From contig NC_135498.1 of the NCBI RefSeq assembly GCF_052857255.1, positions 160,918,624-160,982,623 on the forward strand: DNA of 64,000 nt, in the 5' to 3' direction. Below the pieces are notes generated by a model. That model saw nothing but the letters and a program-made list of their open reading frames with translations. It was not told the DNA's origin and did no database searches. This document shows, piece after piece, positions 10,554-21,490 of the stretch. The translations under genes were made by a program, and so were the position numbers. Positions within the stretch are counted from its first letter, which is position 1. The number at the start of each line of letters is the position of its first letter. The stretch comes from Amblyomma americanum. Lineage: Eukaryota; Arthropoda; Arachnida; Ixodida; Ixodidae.

Positions 10554-11253
10554 TACCGTATTTATTCGAATCTAGGCCGATAGTTTTTTCAAAAAAACGA
10601 GATGTAGAACTCTTATGTCGGCTTAGATTCGAGGATTTCGTTTCGAGGTTTCGTATTCGTAAAATACGAATAAATGTAGCACGCAGGTGGCGCCCCCACA
10701 AAACGCCAACGAAAGACAGCACTGTAGCCGTTGCTATCCGTAGCTATCCGTAGCCGATACTGATCAAAGCACACATGAGCACTGGCTGCCATTTTGGCCT
10801 TGTTCTGTTCTCGTGCGGTGGCGTGAGCACATTCGCAGCAGTGAAGTTTTCGTGCGTAGTATTTATCACCAACACCATGGCACCAAATAGGCGGTGCCAT
10901 TATAGTGCCGCCTTCAAGCGGAAAGTTATAGTCGCTGCAGAGCAGTCGTCAAATCTTCAAGCCGGGCGGGACTTCGGCGTGGATAAGAATGTTCGCCGTT
11001 GGAGTTCCTCTCTCTACACCAAGTCGCCTATGCGCAGACACATGGTGCAGTCGTTTCGCGCCACGCACTTTCACGTGCGCGGCGACGTAAGAACAGTCGT
11101 GTCGCGTCATAAAAATAATTGTGATAATGAGGTATAAACAGTGTTGTTTTTTCGGCCGGCCTACAATCGAGGTAAGTTTTTTTTTTCTGTGGCCTTCAAC
11201 TTTCGGGTCTCGGCTTAGAATCGTGGCCGGCCTAGATTCGAGTAAATACGGTA
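10554..11253 (+). mobile_element. Short TIR element of pogo/Tigger type (TA-flanked)
   Basis: Left terminus TACCGTATTTATTCGAATCT with CTAGGCCG following; right terminus, read on the minus strand, TACCGTATTTACTCGAATCT followed by AGGCCGGCC. TA occurs at both outer ends, as expected for a Tc1/mariner-superfamily duplication. The ~700-bp element holds a plus-strand CENP-B-like helix-turn-helix frame but no catalytic domain, so it is an internally deleted, non-autonomous copy. Confidence 0.7.
10877..11137 (+). pseudogene. Truncated transposase N-terminus, CENP-B-like HTH
   Basis: Starting from the ATG at 10877, the protein begins MAPNRRCHYSAAFKRKVIV and continues with AEQSSNLQAGRDFGVDKNVRRW. This is the pattern of the first helix-turn-helix of CENP-B/pogo-type transposases (FKxxVIxxAE...AGRxFGVDxxxVRRW). 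The frame continues about 40 residues of non-matching sequence to a stop at 11137. The second DNA-binding domain and the DDE domain are absent. It lies inside the TIR element 10554-11253. It could bind the element's ends but cannot catalyse transposition. Confidence 0.55.
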
Positions 11254-11635
11254 TGTCCGAAAAAATAGTGCCTAAGCAAGTGATTTAGTTCAGTTTTTCA
11301 TCTAATGATGAGCAAACAAATTTAAACTTACATGATTTTGTTTTTCAGTTATTGCGACAGCATTTATGAAAGCTTATGTATCTGTTATTGAGGTCTTTTA
11401 TTGTTTTCCGCTGAATTGGTGCAACTAATATGATTCCGACACTTTGTTTTTGCATACCTTAATATGGTGCCTAAATTTTGATATGAGATAATATACTTCT
11501 ATTATCACTGACAAAAAACAGGTACATATATTCAGGCCTGGCAAAGCTTCATTGGTGCCTTGAGCGGCAGCGCCTGGCAGGCCGCAAAATCAAACACGGT
11601 GCTAGTTTTTACAATGGTCTCGTGAAATATTTCTT
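11254..11635. other. No gene recognised
   Basis: AT-rich spacer between the pogo-type element and a SINE. Nothing supported. Confidence 0.4.
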
Positions 11636-11867
11636 GGTTTATGGTGGTTTAGCGTCCCAAAGTGACTCAGGCCATTAGGGACGCCGTAGTGAAGGCCAGG
11701 CTCTGGAAATTCCGACCACGTGGAATTCCTTAACGTGCACTGGCATCACAGTACATGGGCCTCTAGATTTTCATCTCTATCGAAATTTGATCGCTGCAGC
11801 CAGAATTGAGCCCGCGTCTTTCGGGTCAGCAGCTGAGCGCCATAACCACTGAGCCACCGCAGCGGCC
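11636..11867 (-). mobile_element. Ruka-like SINE, nearly full length, minus orientation
   Basis: The minus strand reads GGCCGCTGCGGTGGCTCAGT, then GTTATGGCGCTCAGCTGC, GACCCGAAAGACGCGGGC, CTCTAGAGGCCC, GTGCACGTTAAGGAATTCC and CTTTGGGACGCTAAACC. Head, body and tail are all present, with moderate divergence. Confidence 0.75.
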
Positions 11868-12334
11868 AAAATAATGTTGTTTTCTCGTGAAAGGTAACCA
11901 TGAGGCAATTTTTGCAGATTATAAACAACTCCTGAGGAAGTGCATGATCAGACAAATAATTGAAAAGTATTTTGGTTTCTGAATCTGCAATGAAGCTCCA
12001 CCTACATTTATGACTGCCACACACTACTTGTCCGTTACAACATAATAGTTTTTTGTTAAAGCTTTTCTTACCTTAACAAAGTGCTAGTCACAAAATGAAA
12101 TCATAAGTGCAAGAATTTTGATGCCTTTGACATGTATAATGGAACAGAAGATTTCGTTCACTGCTGTGTGAAGCGCCCTGCGGGCCATAGACCATTGTTG
12201 CGCATTGCTGTTTAAGTTGTAATAGTAGGGCCCTTAGCTTGTACATCATAAGGAGAGTTATTGCCTCCTGCCAGGGATTTGGAGTGCTGGGAGAGTTGCA
12301 ATATGTGGCCCAGAAGCAAACCTAATGGCATGGA

Positions 12335-12500
12335 AACTCCATGGAGGGCTCCAGAATAATTTCGACCACCTGGGGATCTTTAACGTGCACTGACATTGCA
12401 CAGCACATTGGCGCCTTAGTGTTTTGCCTCCGTGAAAACGCAGCAGCCGCAGTCGGTTATGAACCCGGGAACTCCGGATCAGTAGCCCAATGGTATGGAA
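12335..12500 (-). mobile_element. Ruka-like SINE fragment at the left edge of duplicated unit copy A
   Basis: The minus strand carries AGTTCCCGGGTTCATAACCG, ACGGAGGCAAAACACTAAGG, GTGCACGTTAAAGATCCCC, AGGTGGTCGAAATTATTCTG and GGAGCCCTCCA. It is most like the copy at 36207. The CR1-like LINE sequence that precedes the bHLH region in the other copies is absent here: SINE-bearing sequence lies directly next to the duplicated unit. Confidence 0.65.
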
Positions 12501-12600
12501 GCTTTTGAAAAAGAGCATGCCATGGTGTAGATTTAAGCACTCACTATATTTCTCAATACAGGCAATGAGTTTCAACAAACTCTTTGGATGTATTTACAAG

Positions 12601-13210
12601 TTACTCTTGGGACATTCCTTGCTGTAAGTACACAATGTACCGCACAGTTATCTCAAACACCGTGGCAGCGTCCGTGCTGTGATCCAAAGCCGGCACTAGA
12701 GCTCTGCGAGTGTCACAAGCGCTCTTAATTCGAGTGCGACGCTGTCTTTATCGTTATTGCGCTCGTCTGTCTTCTGCGCTAGACGCGCGAGCCAGATGGC
12801 CTTGCTGGTCACTGCTGGCGCACGTGGTTGTGTCACCAACGTCGACGCCGTTCAGGTTTAGGTAGACCACATGTGTGTCGTCAGCGGCGCTGCACCAGTC
12901 TTGCCCATGACCTATACTACGTGCGCTGTATCACCCTGATCAATGCACGGCAGTTCTATATCGTTATGGCGCGCTCGTCTGTCTTCTGCACTAGACAGCT
13001 GGCTTGCTTCCCAAGTTGATGTGCCTTGCTGGTCACTGGTGAATGGGGTAGTGTCGCCAACGTCGACGCCATCCAGGTTTAGGTAGACCACGTCTGCATC
13101 ATCAGCGATGTTATATGTCATCGTTTCTGTATCAGGACGTTGGGCACCAGTCTAGCCCGGGGGTGCCTTCGCCAAATGCAGCCGGCACAGCCAGACGGCC
13201 GCCAATTGGC
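12601..13210 (-). pseudogene. bHLH-domain gene remnant, copy A
   Basis: The minus strand holds two tandem segments of the form VYLNLDGVDVGDTTPFTSDQ...SSAEDRRARHND, the second leading into a bHLH domain (RTRIKSACDTRRALVPALD, then helix two AATVFEITVRYIVYLQQ). The basic region contains two in-frame TAA stops and the reading frames between the segments are broken. The end (TAA at 12601-12603) matches the other two copies. It was probably a bHLH transcription-factor-like protein; the helix-two motif resembles SOHLH proteins. No ATG matches the copy at 31626. Confidence 0.55.
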
Positions 13211-13639
13211 TGCACTGAGCTTTGAAGTCATTTCTGCCCCATGCTTCTACGCTGCTTGTTTGTTGTTGTTGCTATGGTAACTGCTGGGTGCACCCATGGC
13301 CGCTCGCATTGCGCCGTCCCGTTCGTTGGGCACCTCGGAGACGCGCGTTTTTCTGCTACTTTGGCCTCCTTACCTGCGCTAAAGAGGGACGACTGTGAGT
13401 TATATGCGATATGCAACTGGTACGCACTGTGCTGTACGGCTGTGAGACTCGCTCCATGGCGGTGAGTGGTGGCCATTTAACTTTTCACTTGGATTGTTTT
13501 CGATGCCTATATTCCATACGGTTACCTACAGCAGCCGACAGACTGCACGACATTGACTGGTGTGTTAATTCAAAGGCATTTGCGTGTGGGCTGTTCATGC
13601 GCGCCACAATACGCACTACTACCTTCTGTGCATTCTAGA

Positions 13640-15137
13640 CTGGCAGTGGACTGTGCAGCGTACAAGTAGGCGCTTATATCTACATATCGCGTGAAAATTA
13701 TAGGTTCTTTGGTTCCATTATACTGCCTATTCTAGGCACTACAGTTCAGAGCTTGAGTAAAAACTATGACTATTGTAAAGGCACATACTGGAGACATTGC
13801 AAGTTTCACGGCAGTGTTCGCATGTGCGTGAAGGGCATGTTGACAGTGAGGCCGATGTCCAATTGAGAACTGTTTAAGAAACCCAAAAGCAAGCTCTCTT
13901 GAGACTGGAATAACGACTCAATCAGATTTTTCTATCCTACTACTAGTGTTTTTTTACTGCTTTTGTTCATGCTGTCCTGAAGCTGTCAATGGGAGTGCTT
14001 AAAACACAAATGAAGGAGATAACTCCCTGTACATTGCAATGAGGCGAGTAGCTAGCTAGGGCCTGTGGTGACCTATGGGATAGGTTAGTTAAAGACGTAC
14101 TAATATATGGCAATGGAAACTTGCATAACTGAGGAGCCTACCATGTCGCCTTTCACAAGAGGTTAAAGTTAACACATAGGTGCTGTCATATTTGTCTAAG
14201 GATGCTTGAGAAACTGCTGACATGGAAGGAAGCGGCAGTGAAGATTTCACACTTCTGAGTCATTGCAAAAGCTGGACTGTAGACACAGTGAGGCTGATTG
14301 CGACAAGGACGTGAGGCATGCTTATTGCACTGAGTTCTACTCCATCACTCAAAGCCACCTCAGAGCTTGCCTAATAATGGGGCATTATGAGTCAGAACTA
14401 ACACTGTTCTTCAGAAGTAAAATACCTGTGACATGACACTAAATTTCCCAATTCGTCTACCTATCAGCAGAGTACTTGCGTTTTAAAAGTTGTTCTCAAA
14501 GCAATAATCTGAGAAGGAATTTCTGAGCTGTCTTCAGTGCACAGCATTGTTTGCATATTTGCAATATACTAGTATCCTGATTGATGTAATGATCTTCTTG
14601 TACTTCTCTGACTATATGTTTGCTTATTTTTTAAACTGTGTCCTCTCCTGCTAAGATATATCCTAGTGATTGAATTTTGTTACTCGGGTATATGTCAAGT
14701 CTCTAAGTAATCCACTGATAAAATATCAGTTGGTGCACTTGTAATGAGGTAAAAACTGAAGCCAGAGGAAGAAGGCCCTTTAATTTTGTTATCATAGATT
14801 TTTCGCTCAACACTGAGTGGCCAGGTACTAATTAACTTAAGCACGTGGCTGCTGATGTGGAGTGAGGTAGATGTGATTGGAAGTCTGATGTACCATTTGA
14901 ATTCACCAATTTTTTGTCGTGCACTCTGGACTATTAGGAAAGCGCATTCAAGTGTGGCTGACTACAGGAGGAAGTAACAAGTTCATGGAATTAGTTGTGA
15001 TAGCATGGCCATGGCTGGCACAAAACATGAAATTTAGGGGCCAACAGGAGGAGCCTTTGTCCTGTACTGCACTTGGGTGGTGCTGATGACGACATATCAA
15101 TAAAAATTCTTGTGCAGTTGCAGGTACTGGCTTCATA
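13640..15137. other. Non-coding part of duplicated unit copy A
   Basis: Matches 41273-42092 followed by 46637-47375 of copy B. No coding potential is visible. The uninterrupted sequence near 14430 (CCTGTGACATGACACTAAAT) is the empty site for the LTR retrotransposon found in copy B. Confidence 0.6.
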
Positions 15138-15243
15138 GATTTACATATGAAAGAGAGAGAGAGAGAAAGCACTTTATTTGCACCCGTCAGAGAGTATGGG
15201 TGATGGCTGAGACGCAGCTCCCCTTTCACCGTCTGTCTCCCCC

Positions 15244-18200
15244 CTAGATGTCAGCCGGAATCAGTTGACTTCCGGCGGCGGCCTGGGCATGACCGATGAC
15301 TTGTCGCTGTACTTGTTCTTCCTGGCTATGGAGGGAGGATTCCCATGACTCTCTGTTTCCATGTCGACCATTTAGTGCTGGGCAAGCCCACAGCATGTGA
15401 TTTAGGGTCGCTATGTCTTCACAGTGTTTGCAAATTGAAGAGTGCACCTCAGGATGCCATTTGTGTAGGACATACGGGCTTGGAAAAGTACCTGTCTGCA
15501 GTTTTCGCCAGATTACTTCTTCCTTCTTTGTGAGAGATGTATGGGGGGGAGGCAGGGTTCTCCTCCCCATTCTGTAGTGTTCTAGAATTTCACTGTAAGT
15601 GATTAAGTGTCACTTTTTGGACAGGAAGTATTCTGCCTGCGCTGGGGCCCGGTGTGTGAGTGCTCGGGCGACCTCGTTGGCGATCTCGTTCCCTGTGAGT
15701 CCACTATGAGCGGGTGCCCATATTATGCTAACTAGGTCGTTAGGTACGTTCTCCTTGCCTGCTTGCAGAATTTTGCCGGCCTCTTTGGACACTTGACCGT
15801 TGTCATAGGCTTTGATTGCAGTTTTAGAACCGGTGATGATAATTCTAGTCGATGGGTTTGTGATTGCCAGGGCAATCGCCGCCATCTCTGCCTCCTCTGG
15901 TGAAGAGTGTCTTACGCTACAGCCTGAGATTAGCTCGCCTTTGTCGCTCACTACTACTGCAGCGTAGTGGCCTTCTGGGTACTCTGTCGCATCGGTGTAC
16001 ACAACCCCTTGTTTTTGGAGGAGGGAGCTTTGGAGTCTTTGGACTCTGCTTCTCCTGCGTTCCTCGTTGTGTATGGGGTGCATGTTTCTTGGGATGGGGG
16101 GTATTCTTAATTTGTTGGCAATATCTTTGGGGATGGTGGTTATCCCCTCTCGTGATTCTGGGTTTTGGTAGCCCAGTTTCCTAAGGATGGATCTGCCCGT
16201 TTTGCTGCCAGTTAGTGTGACATATTGTGCCATGAGTTTAGCCTCGCACATTTCCTTTAGTGTGTTCGACACTCCTAGGTGGAGGATCGTCTCGGTTGAT
16301 GTGCACGCTGGTAAACCTAGGGCAGTTTTTACACCTTTCCTGATGAGAATGTCTACCTTGTCTCTCTCTGCTTTAGTTGTCTTTAGGTACGGGATAGCGT
16401 AGGTGATTCGGCTAATAATGAAAGAATGAACAAGCCTAAGTAGGTTCGCCTCCTTCATCCCCGCGTTTTTGTTTGCTATCCTCTTGAGAAGCCTGCATGT
16501 TTGGTTGGTCGTGGCTTCAAGTCGGTTTATTGTTTCGGTGTTTCTCCCATTTTGTTGTATCCACATACCCAGTATTCTGATCTTGTCCACCCTTGGGACC
16601 GGGGTGTTGTTGACCGGGAGCTGGATATTAACCTGCTGCTGGCTCATGATTAGCATCTCCGACTTTTCTGGTGAGCATTTTAGCCCTATGGGTCTCAGAT
16701 AGCTTTCCGTTTCCCATATTGCCCTTTGTAGGGTGTCTTCTATTTGCCCATCGCTCCCCCCTCTGTCAACCCAAAGGGTCAGGTCATCAGCGTAGAGAGT
16801 GTGGCAGAGGCCCTCTAGCTTTCTGAGTCGTTCTGGCAGCCCGATCATGGCAATGTTAAAAAGAATAGGAAAGAGCACCGATCCCTGCGGTGTTCCCTTG
16901 TTGCCTAGCATAATGTTTTTTCTTATTGTGCCCCTGATTTCTATGTTTACCGTTCGGTCCGTGAGGAAGCTTTTGATATAGTTGTATAGCTTGAGTCCTA
17001 CATTTGGGTGATTGAGGTGCGACAGGATCGCTTGGTGTTTGACGTTGTCAAACGCTTTGCTAATGTCAAGCCCCACTATGACTCTAGAGTTGCTAGTCTT
17101 CCTTTCCAATACTTGTTCTTTGATTTGTAGCATGACATCGTTTGTGGACAGTTGTCTGATTCCGACCATGCTGTCTGGGTAAAGTTCCTTACCTTCCAAG
17201 TATCCGTTGATCCTATTCTGTATGACGTGCTCCATGAGCTTGCCTACACAGGAGGTTAACGATATTGGCCTAAGGTTCTCAAGTTTGAGTTCTTTTCCAG
17301 GTTTGGGGATGAGGACTAGATTTGCTGTTTTCCACTCCCCGGGTATCTCCCCCTGTTCCCAACACTTTTGAATGAATGCTGTTAGTTGCTGGAAGGAGTC
17401 ATCATCGAGATTTCTAAGCATCTTATTGCTTATCCCATCGGGGCCAGCCGCAGTTTTTCTGCGGGGCTTGTTTAAGGCCGCTTGGACCTCTCTTATGGAG
17501 ATTGGTTGGTCTAGCTCCTCGTTGTTTTCGCCGCTATAGTCGGGCAATGTTTCGGTGTTTGTTTCCCCTATGTAACTCTCTTTTATCTGGTTGATCATCT
17601 CCTCCTCCGATCCCTGGAAATTGTGGGTTAGTCTTTGCATTTTTCTCCTGGTCTCAGCTTTGGTGCTGCCTGGGTCCAGGAGGTGTCGCAATAGTTTCCA
17701 GGTGGTGACGGAGCTTAATTGGCCGTCTAGTCTATCGCAGATGTTGTTCCAGTGTTGTCTATTTAGTGTTTGGGCATGACTCTCAATTTCCTTGTTGAGA
17801 GCAGCTATTCTCCTTCTCAGGTTACGGTTGCCCCTTTTTTGGGCGAGTTCGGTTTCTGCCTCTTTTTTTCTTTTGCCACAGTTGTCTCATGTGGCTGTCA
17901 ACCCAGTTTTGTTCCTCATCTAATTCCACTTCCTCCTCAGCTGCTTTGCACGCCTGCTTGATGCCATTGGCCCATTCAGCTATGTCGGTGATCTCCCCGC
18001 AACCCCCTCCGTTGGCGCGGAAGGACTGCCAGTTGATGGATTTGAGGGTTTTCCTTTCCCGTTTGATGTTGACCCCATTTTGGATAACGATCTCTATGAT
18101 TCTGTGATCACTGCCTAGGTTCTCTCTCGTGTTGTGCCATGTAGCCTCAACGTCCACTCCTATCATGGCCAGGTCGGGGGAGGTGTCGTATGAAATGCTG

Positions 18201-18751
18201 TTCCCCTGCCTCGTCGGTGCGAGCGGATCGTTAAGGAGGGTTAAATTGCACTGTGTCATGGCGTCCCATACTTCCCTCCCTTTTATCTGGGAGTGGTTGT
18301 ATCCCCATGCTTGGTGTGGCGCATTAAAATCTCCTACTATTACGAGACGCTGCTGACCTTGTGCCAGTGCTTGCGCTTTGGCAAAGACCTCCCTGAAGCC
18401 GCAGCCTTTCCTAAATTTAGGAGAGCTGTAGACGTTCAAGACTAGCAGGCTGCGTTCTTTCCGCCTCTGCGGTATAATCTCCGTTAACACATAGTCAATC
18501 TGCGTGCATCCTACCTCATGCTGCATGACAGCGATATTTCTCTTCACCAGGGTAGCAGCCTGCGTGTTTGGCAACTGGCCTGGGTACGTTTTGTATCTGC
18601 TCAGTTTAGCGTTTTTCCCACATTCTTGCAGCGCGATGATGTCGGGACCATCGCGTCCCGCAAGGTAGGCTTGGAGAACGTTTCTTTTTTTTGTAAAGCC
18701 CCTACAGTTCCATTGCCATATTGTGTTTGCCCTAGTGTTGAGTCTGGCCAT
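15244..18751 (-). pseudogene. LINE ORF2: AP endonuclease, reverse transcriptase, RNase H
   Basis: Starts at the ATG at 18751, just before WQWNCRGF, overlapping the ORF1 end by 20 bases. The endonuclease shows LQECG, GDFNAPHQAWG and GSDHRIIE (18751 to about 18070). After a frame change in an A7 run near 17865, the RT frame carries DISKAFDNVKH, GTPQGSV and YADD (about 16783-16794). RNase H (YTDATEY, APAHSGLTGNEIANEVA) lies at about 16010-15650. A single TGA at 15610-15612 separates it from a C-terminal CKHC...H...C motif ending at 15244. The protein nicks target DNA and copies the element RNA. One homopolymer frameshift and one stop make it inactive as written; either could be a sequence error. 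Confidence 0.85.
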
Positions 18752-19920
18752 GATTGAACCGCAGAAGGATTTGTTTTTGCTGTTCTGCCAGTTGGTCAAT
18801 TCTAGTTCCCATTGGAATAACTAGTTGGCTGAGCTGGACGGAAAGTTCGTCTTTCCTCTCCGCGCTACGATGGGTAGCTATGGCCGCCTGTTGTACTACC
18901 TCTTTTTGTTGCTGCATGTCTACCTCAAGTTTGTCTGCCCTGCCCTCGGTCTTCGTAAGGCCCGAATCGGTCTTTTTACCTCGTTTTTTCTTTGGCGGTG
19001 CAGGTACCTCTGGCTCGGATTCGGACGACTTATCTTCCATGGCCTCCTGATGCGCTTCCGGTTGTCTGAGTTGAGCTTTGAGCTCAGTGTTCTCCCTTTG
19101 CAACTCGACAATGTGATTACGGAGCTCCTGCATCTGAGCCTGTGTTTGCTCCTGGTAAAGTTTCGATTGCTCCTGTTGCTGTTTCATCATTTCGTGTTGT
19201 TGTTTCATTTGCACTTTGAGCTCCCTCACTATGTCTGAGTCATGGGAATTCCCCGCTTCCCAGCCTACCTTTTTGGTGGGTGGTGCCCCTTGCTTCTTGG
19301 GCGGGGTTGGGGTGGCCTGCTGCGGTAGCCTCGGAAAGGATGTAGACCGGCGTCGCTCCTTGCTCGTGGCCCGCGTCTTGCTCGCGTCCCGCCTGCTGTG
19401 ATGCTCTGGTAGTTTCTTCTCCTCCTCCTCCTGCTGCTGGAGCTTCTCCCATTGTCGTTTCTTAACGATGTGTGGGGTTCTGAAGATCTCCTTGCAGGTT
19501 CTGTCGCCGGTGGGGTGCGGCTGGCCACACAGCTTGCAGGTGGGGTTGCAGTCGTGTCCCTCGGTTGGGTTGGGGATGCCGCAGCCTCTGCACCTCGTGC
19601 AATTTCCCTTCAATGTCCAGATGTGTGAGGCGTAGGAGCTTGTCTCTTGCCTCCGAGCTGGGCGTGAAGAAGACCAAAATGCCTTGCTTCTCGTTCTTGA
19701 CGAGCTGGCACGCTTTGTTCCATTCAATCTTCGCACTTACATGTATGGCTTCGGTCAGGGTTGGTCCATCGTACTGTTTGACTACCATGCCTCCCTTGGG
19801 GCGGAAAATGATTCTCCAGCCATTCTCGGGAAGCTTGACTTGGTTCGAGGCGATCGATTTCTCCGCTTGCCGTTTGACGTTGCGTTTCGCTGATGGTGGT
19901 GGGGTGTCTATCAATTTCAT
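18732..19920 (-). pseudogene. LINE ORF1 (gag-like, zinc knuckles), internally deleted
   Basis: The N-terminal frame (19920-19462) encodes the start of a gag-like RNA-binding protein (WRIIFRPKGGMVVKQYDGP). From about 19615 the meaningful frame switches to one with two zinc knuckles (CRGCG...H.C and CKLCGQPHPTGDRTC), a Ser/Arg/Pro-rich region, a Gln/Met-rich coiled coil near 19210-19060, a basic KKKRGKK segment, and a final helix ending at 18732. The switch lies at the LEGK/NCTR junction, where about 90 residues expected between the N-terminal domain and the knuckles appear to be missing. A microhomology-type internal deletion with frame change is the simplest reading. ORF1 normally coats the element RNA. 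Confidence 0.75.
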
Positions 19921-20734
19921 TTCTTCTGAGACGAGCTTGGTTTTCCGTGCCCATTTCTCCTCGAGGTTGCATTTGTTGAGTACAGTGATCCAATCTGGGG
20001 CGTCGAGCTCGCCCCTTTTCGGCGCTGCGACCTTCCACGGTGATATTCATACCTCCTGTTGGCTGCCGCACAGCTGACGCGGCGGCACCGGGGGCCTCGG
20101 TAAGCCTTAGCCCTCGTTAGGCCTAGTGGCCGGCATTCGGGTTAGCGCGTCGGCACACGGCTGGCAGACGTTTGGTTCTAATATGGCGAAAAAACCACTT
20201 ACGGAAAAAACGCTGGTGTGCGCAGAGTCCTCTCAACTTCCGATTGGCGATTTTAACCAGCTCTGGTCGATCCGACAACATTTGCCGCTAGAAATCACTG
20301 CAGGAAGACAGAGCCGACGTGACATACGTCCGCTCGCCACGGCCCCCTAGCGGCCGATCTCATTACATTTACATATGATTTACATATGAAAAGGAGCATT
20401 TTCCATACAGGTCATGACTGTATACGTGTGTACAGACAAGAAAAGTTGCATATTTCTTCTATGCCTAAATTAAATTTGCTACATGGACATTAAATTTTCC
20501 ACATGGACATCGCATGGACAATAAGAATATTGCACACAGCTTTTATGTATTTGCCATAACAATGTGCTGTTGGTCCTGGCTCTATATCAAAGCGTGGGGT
20601 ATTTTAATAAGCCTTAATTTATTTGCCACTTTCGGCAAGGGGGTGGACCACATATATTTAGCTTTAATACTGGCCGTGGCCCAGTACGAAAATAGATTCT
20701 TAAAAAACAGGCATGTAAGGAAACTGTGACACAA

Positions 20735-21490
20735 ACGAAAAACAGTAATACAGGAAAGTGTAAAAATCTCAGAGTTCGCACCGCGACTAAGCTATTACAA
20801 AGCAGAAAACGGATCAGTGAAACAGAAAAAAACCCCATGTAACAGAAATGCACTGAGCTATCGTAGCGGAAGGCTACACAAAAAAAATAGTAATACAGGA
20901 AAGTGTAAAATTTCCACAGTTCGCACCGCGACTAAGCTATTGCAAAGCAGAAAATGGATCAGTGAAACAGAAAAAAATTCTATGCAACAGAAATGCACTG
21001 AGGTATTGTAGCGTAAGGCAACACAAAAACAATAATACAGGAAAGTGTAAAAATTGCCTTGTTCGCACCGCGAATAAGCTATTGCAAAGCAGAAAACGGA
21101 TCGGTGAAACAGAAAAAACTCTACGGAACAGAAATGCACTGAGGTATCGTAGCGCAAGGCAACACACGCACAAAACAAAAAAAATAATACAGGAAAGTGT
21201 AAAAATTGCACAGTTCGCACCGCAACTAAGCTAATGTAAAGCAGAAAACGGATCAGTGAAACAGAAAAAACTGTAACAGAAATGCACTCAGGTATTGTAG
21301 CGTAAGGCAACACACAAAAAAAACGGTACAGGAACGTGTAAAAATTGCAGTTTGCACCGCGACTAAGCTATTGCAAACCAGAAAATGGATCGGGAAACAG
21401 AAAAAAGGCTATGTAACAGAAATGCACTGAGGTATCGTAGCGTAAGGCAACACACAAAAAAAAACAGTATACAGGAAAGTGTAAAAACCC
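20735..21490 (+). repeat. ~140-bp satellite array in copy A (about 5-6 units)
   Basis: The landmark CAGAAATGCACTGA recurs near 20842, 20981, 21122, 21273 and 21414, giving a period of about 139-151 bp. Each unit also has ATACAGGAAAGTGTAAAAAT, TTCGCACCGCGACTAAGCTA and AAACGGATCAGTGAAACAG. Units differ by substitutions and A-run lengths. The homologous array in copy B has about seven units. ORFs across it (such as 20858-21313 minus) reflect the repeat, not genes. Confidence 0.85.

Larger units (their letters stand above)
15151..20376 (-). mobile_element. I-superfamily LINE (EN + RT + RNase H), near full length
   Basis: A ~5.2-kb minus-strand non-LTR retrotransposon with a 5' leader (about 19921-20376), a gag-like ORF1, an ORF2 with endonuclease, reverse transcriptase, RNase H and a C-terminal cysteine motif, and a short 3' region ending in an AATAAAG-like signal and a TC-rich microsatellite tail (15151-15170). 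It is flanked by a target duplication GATTTACATATGA(AA) at 15138-15152 and 20377-20391. The uninterrupted target is seen once at 47368-47382 in copy B. RNase H together with an AP-type endonuclease places it in the I group. Defects: ORF1 deletion/frameshift, one ORF2 frameshift and one in-frame stop. Confidence 0.9.

Noticed and set aside
15864..19238. Plus-strand ORFs opposite the LINE
   Set aside because: They are shadows of the LINE coding frames on the minus strand.
20858..21313. Phe/Leu-rich minus-strand ORFs across the satellite
   Set aside because: Periodic translation of the ~140-bp repeat; not conserved between units.
20735..21490. CRISPR-like array
   Set aside because: The whole ~140-bp unit is repeated with no unique spacers, and the context is eukaryotic.
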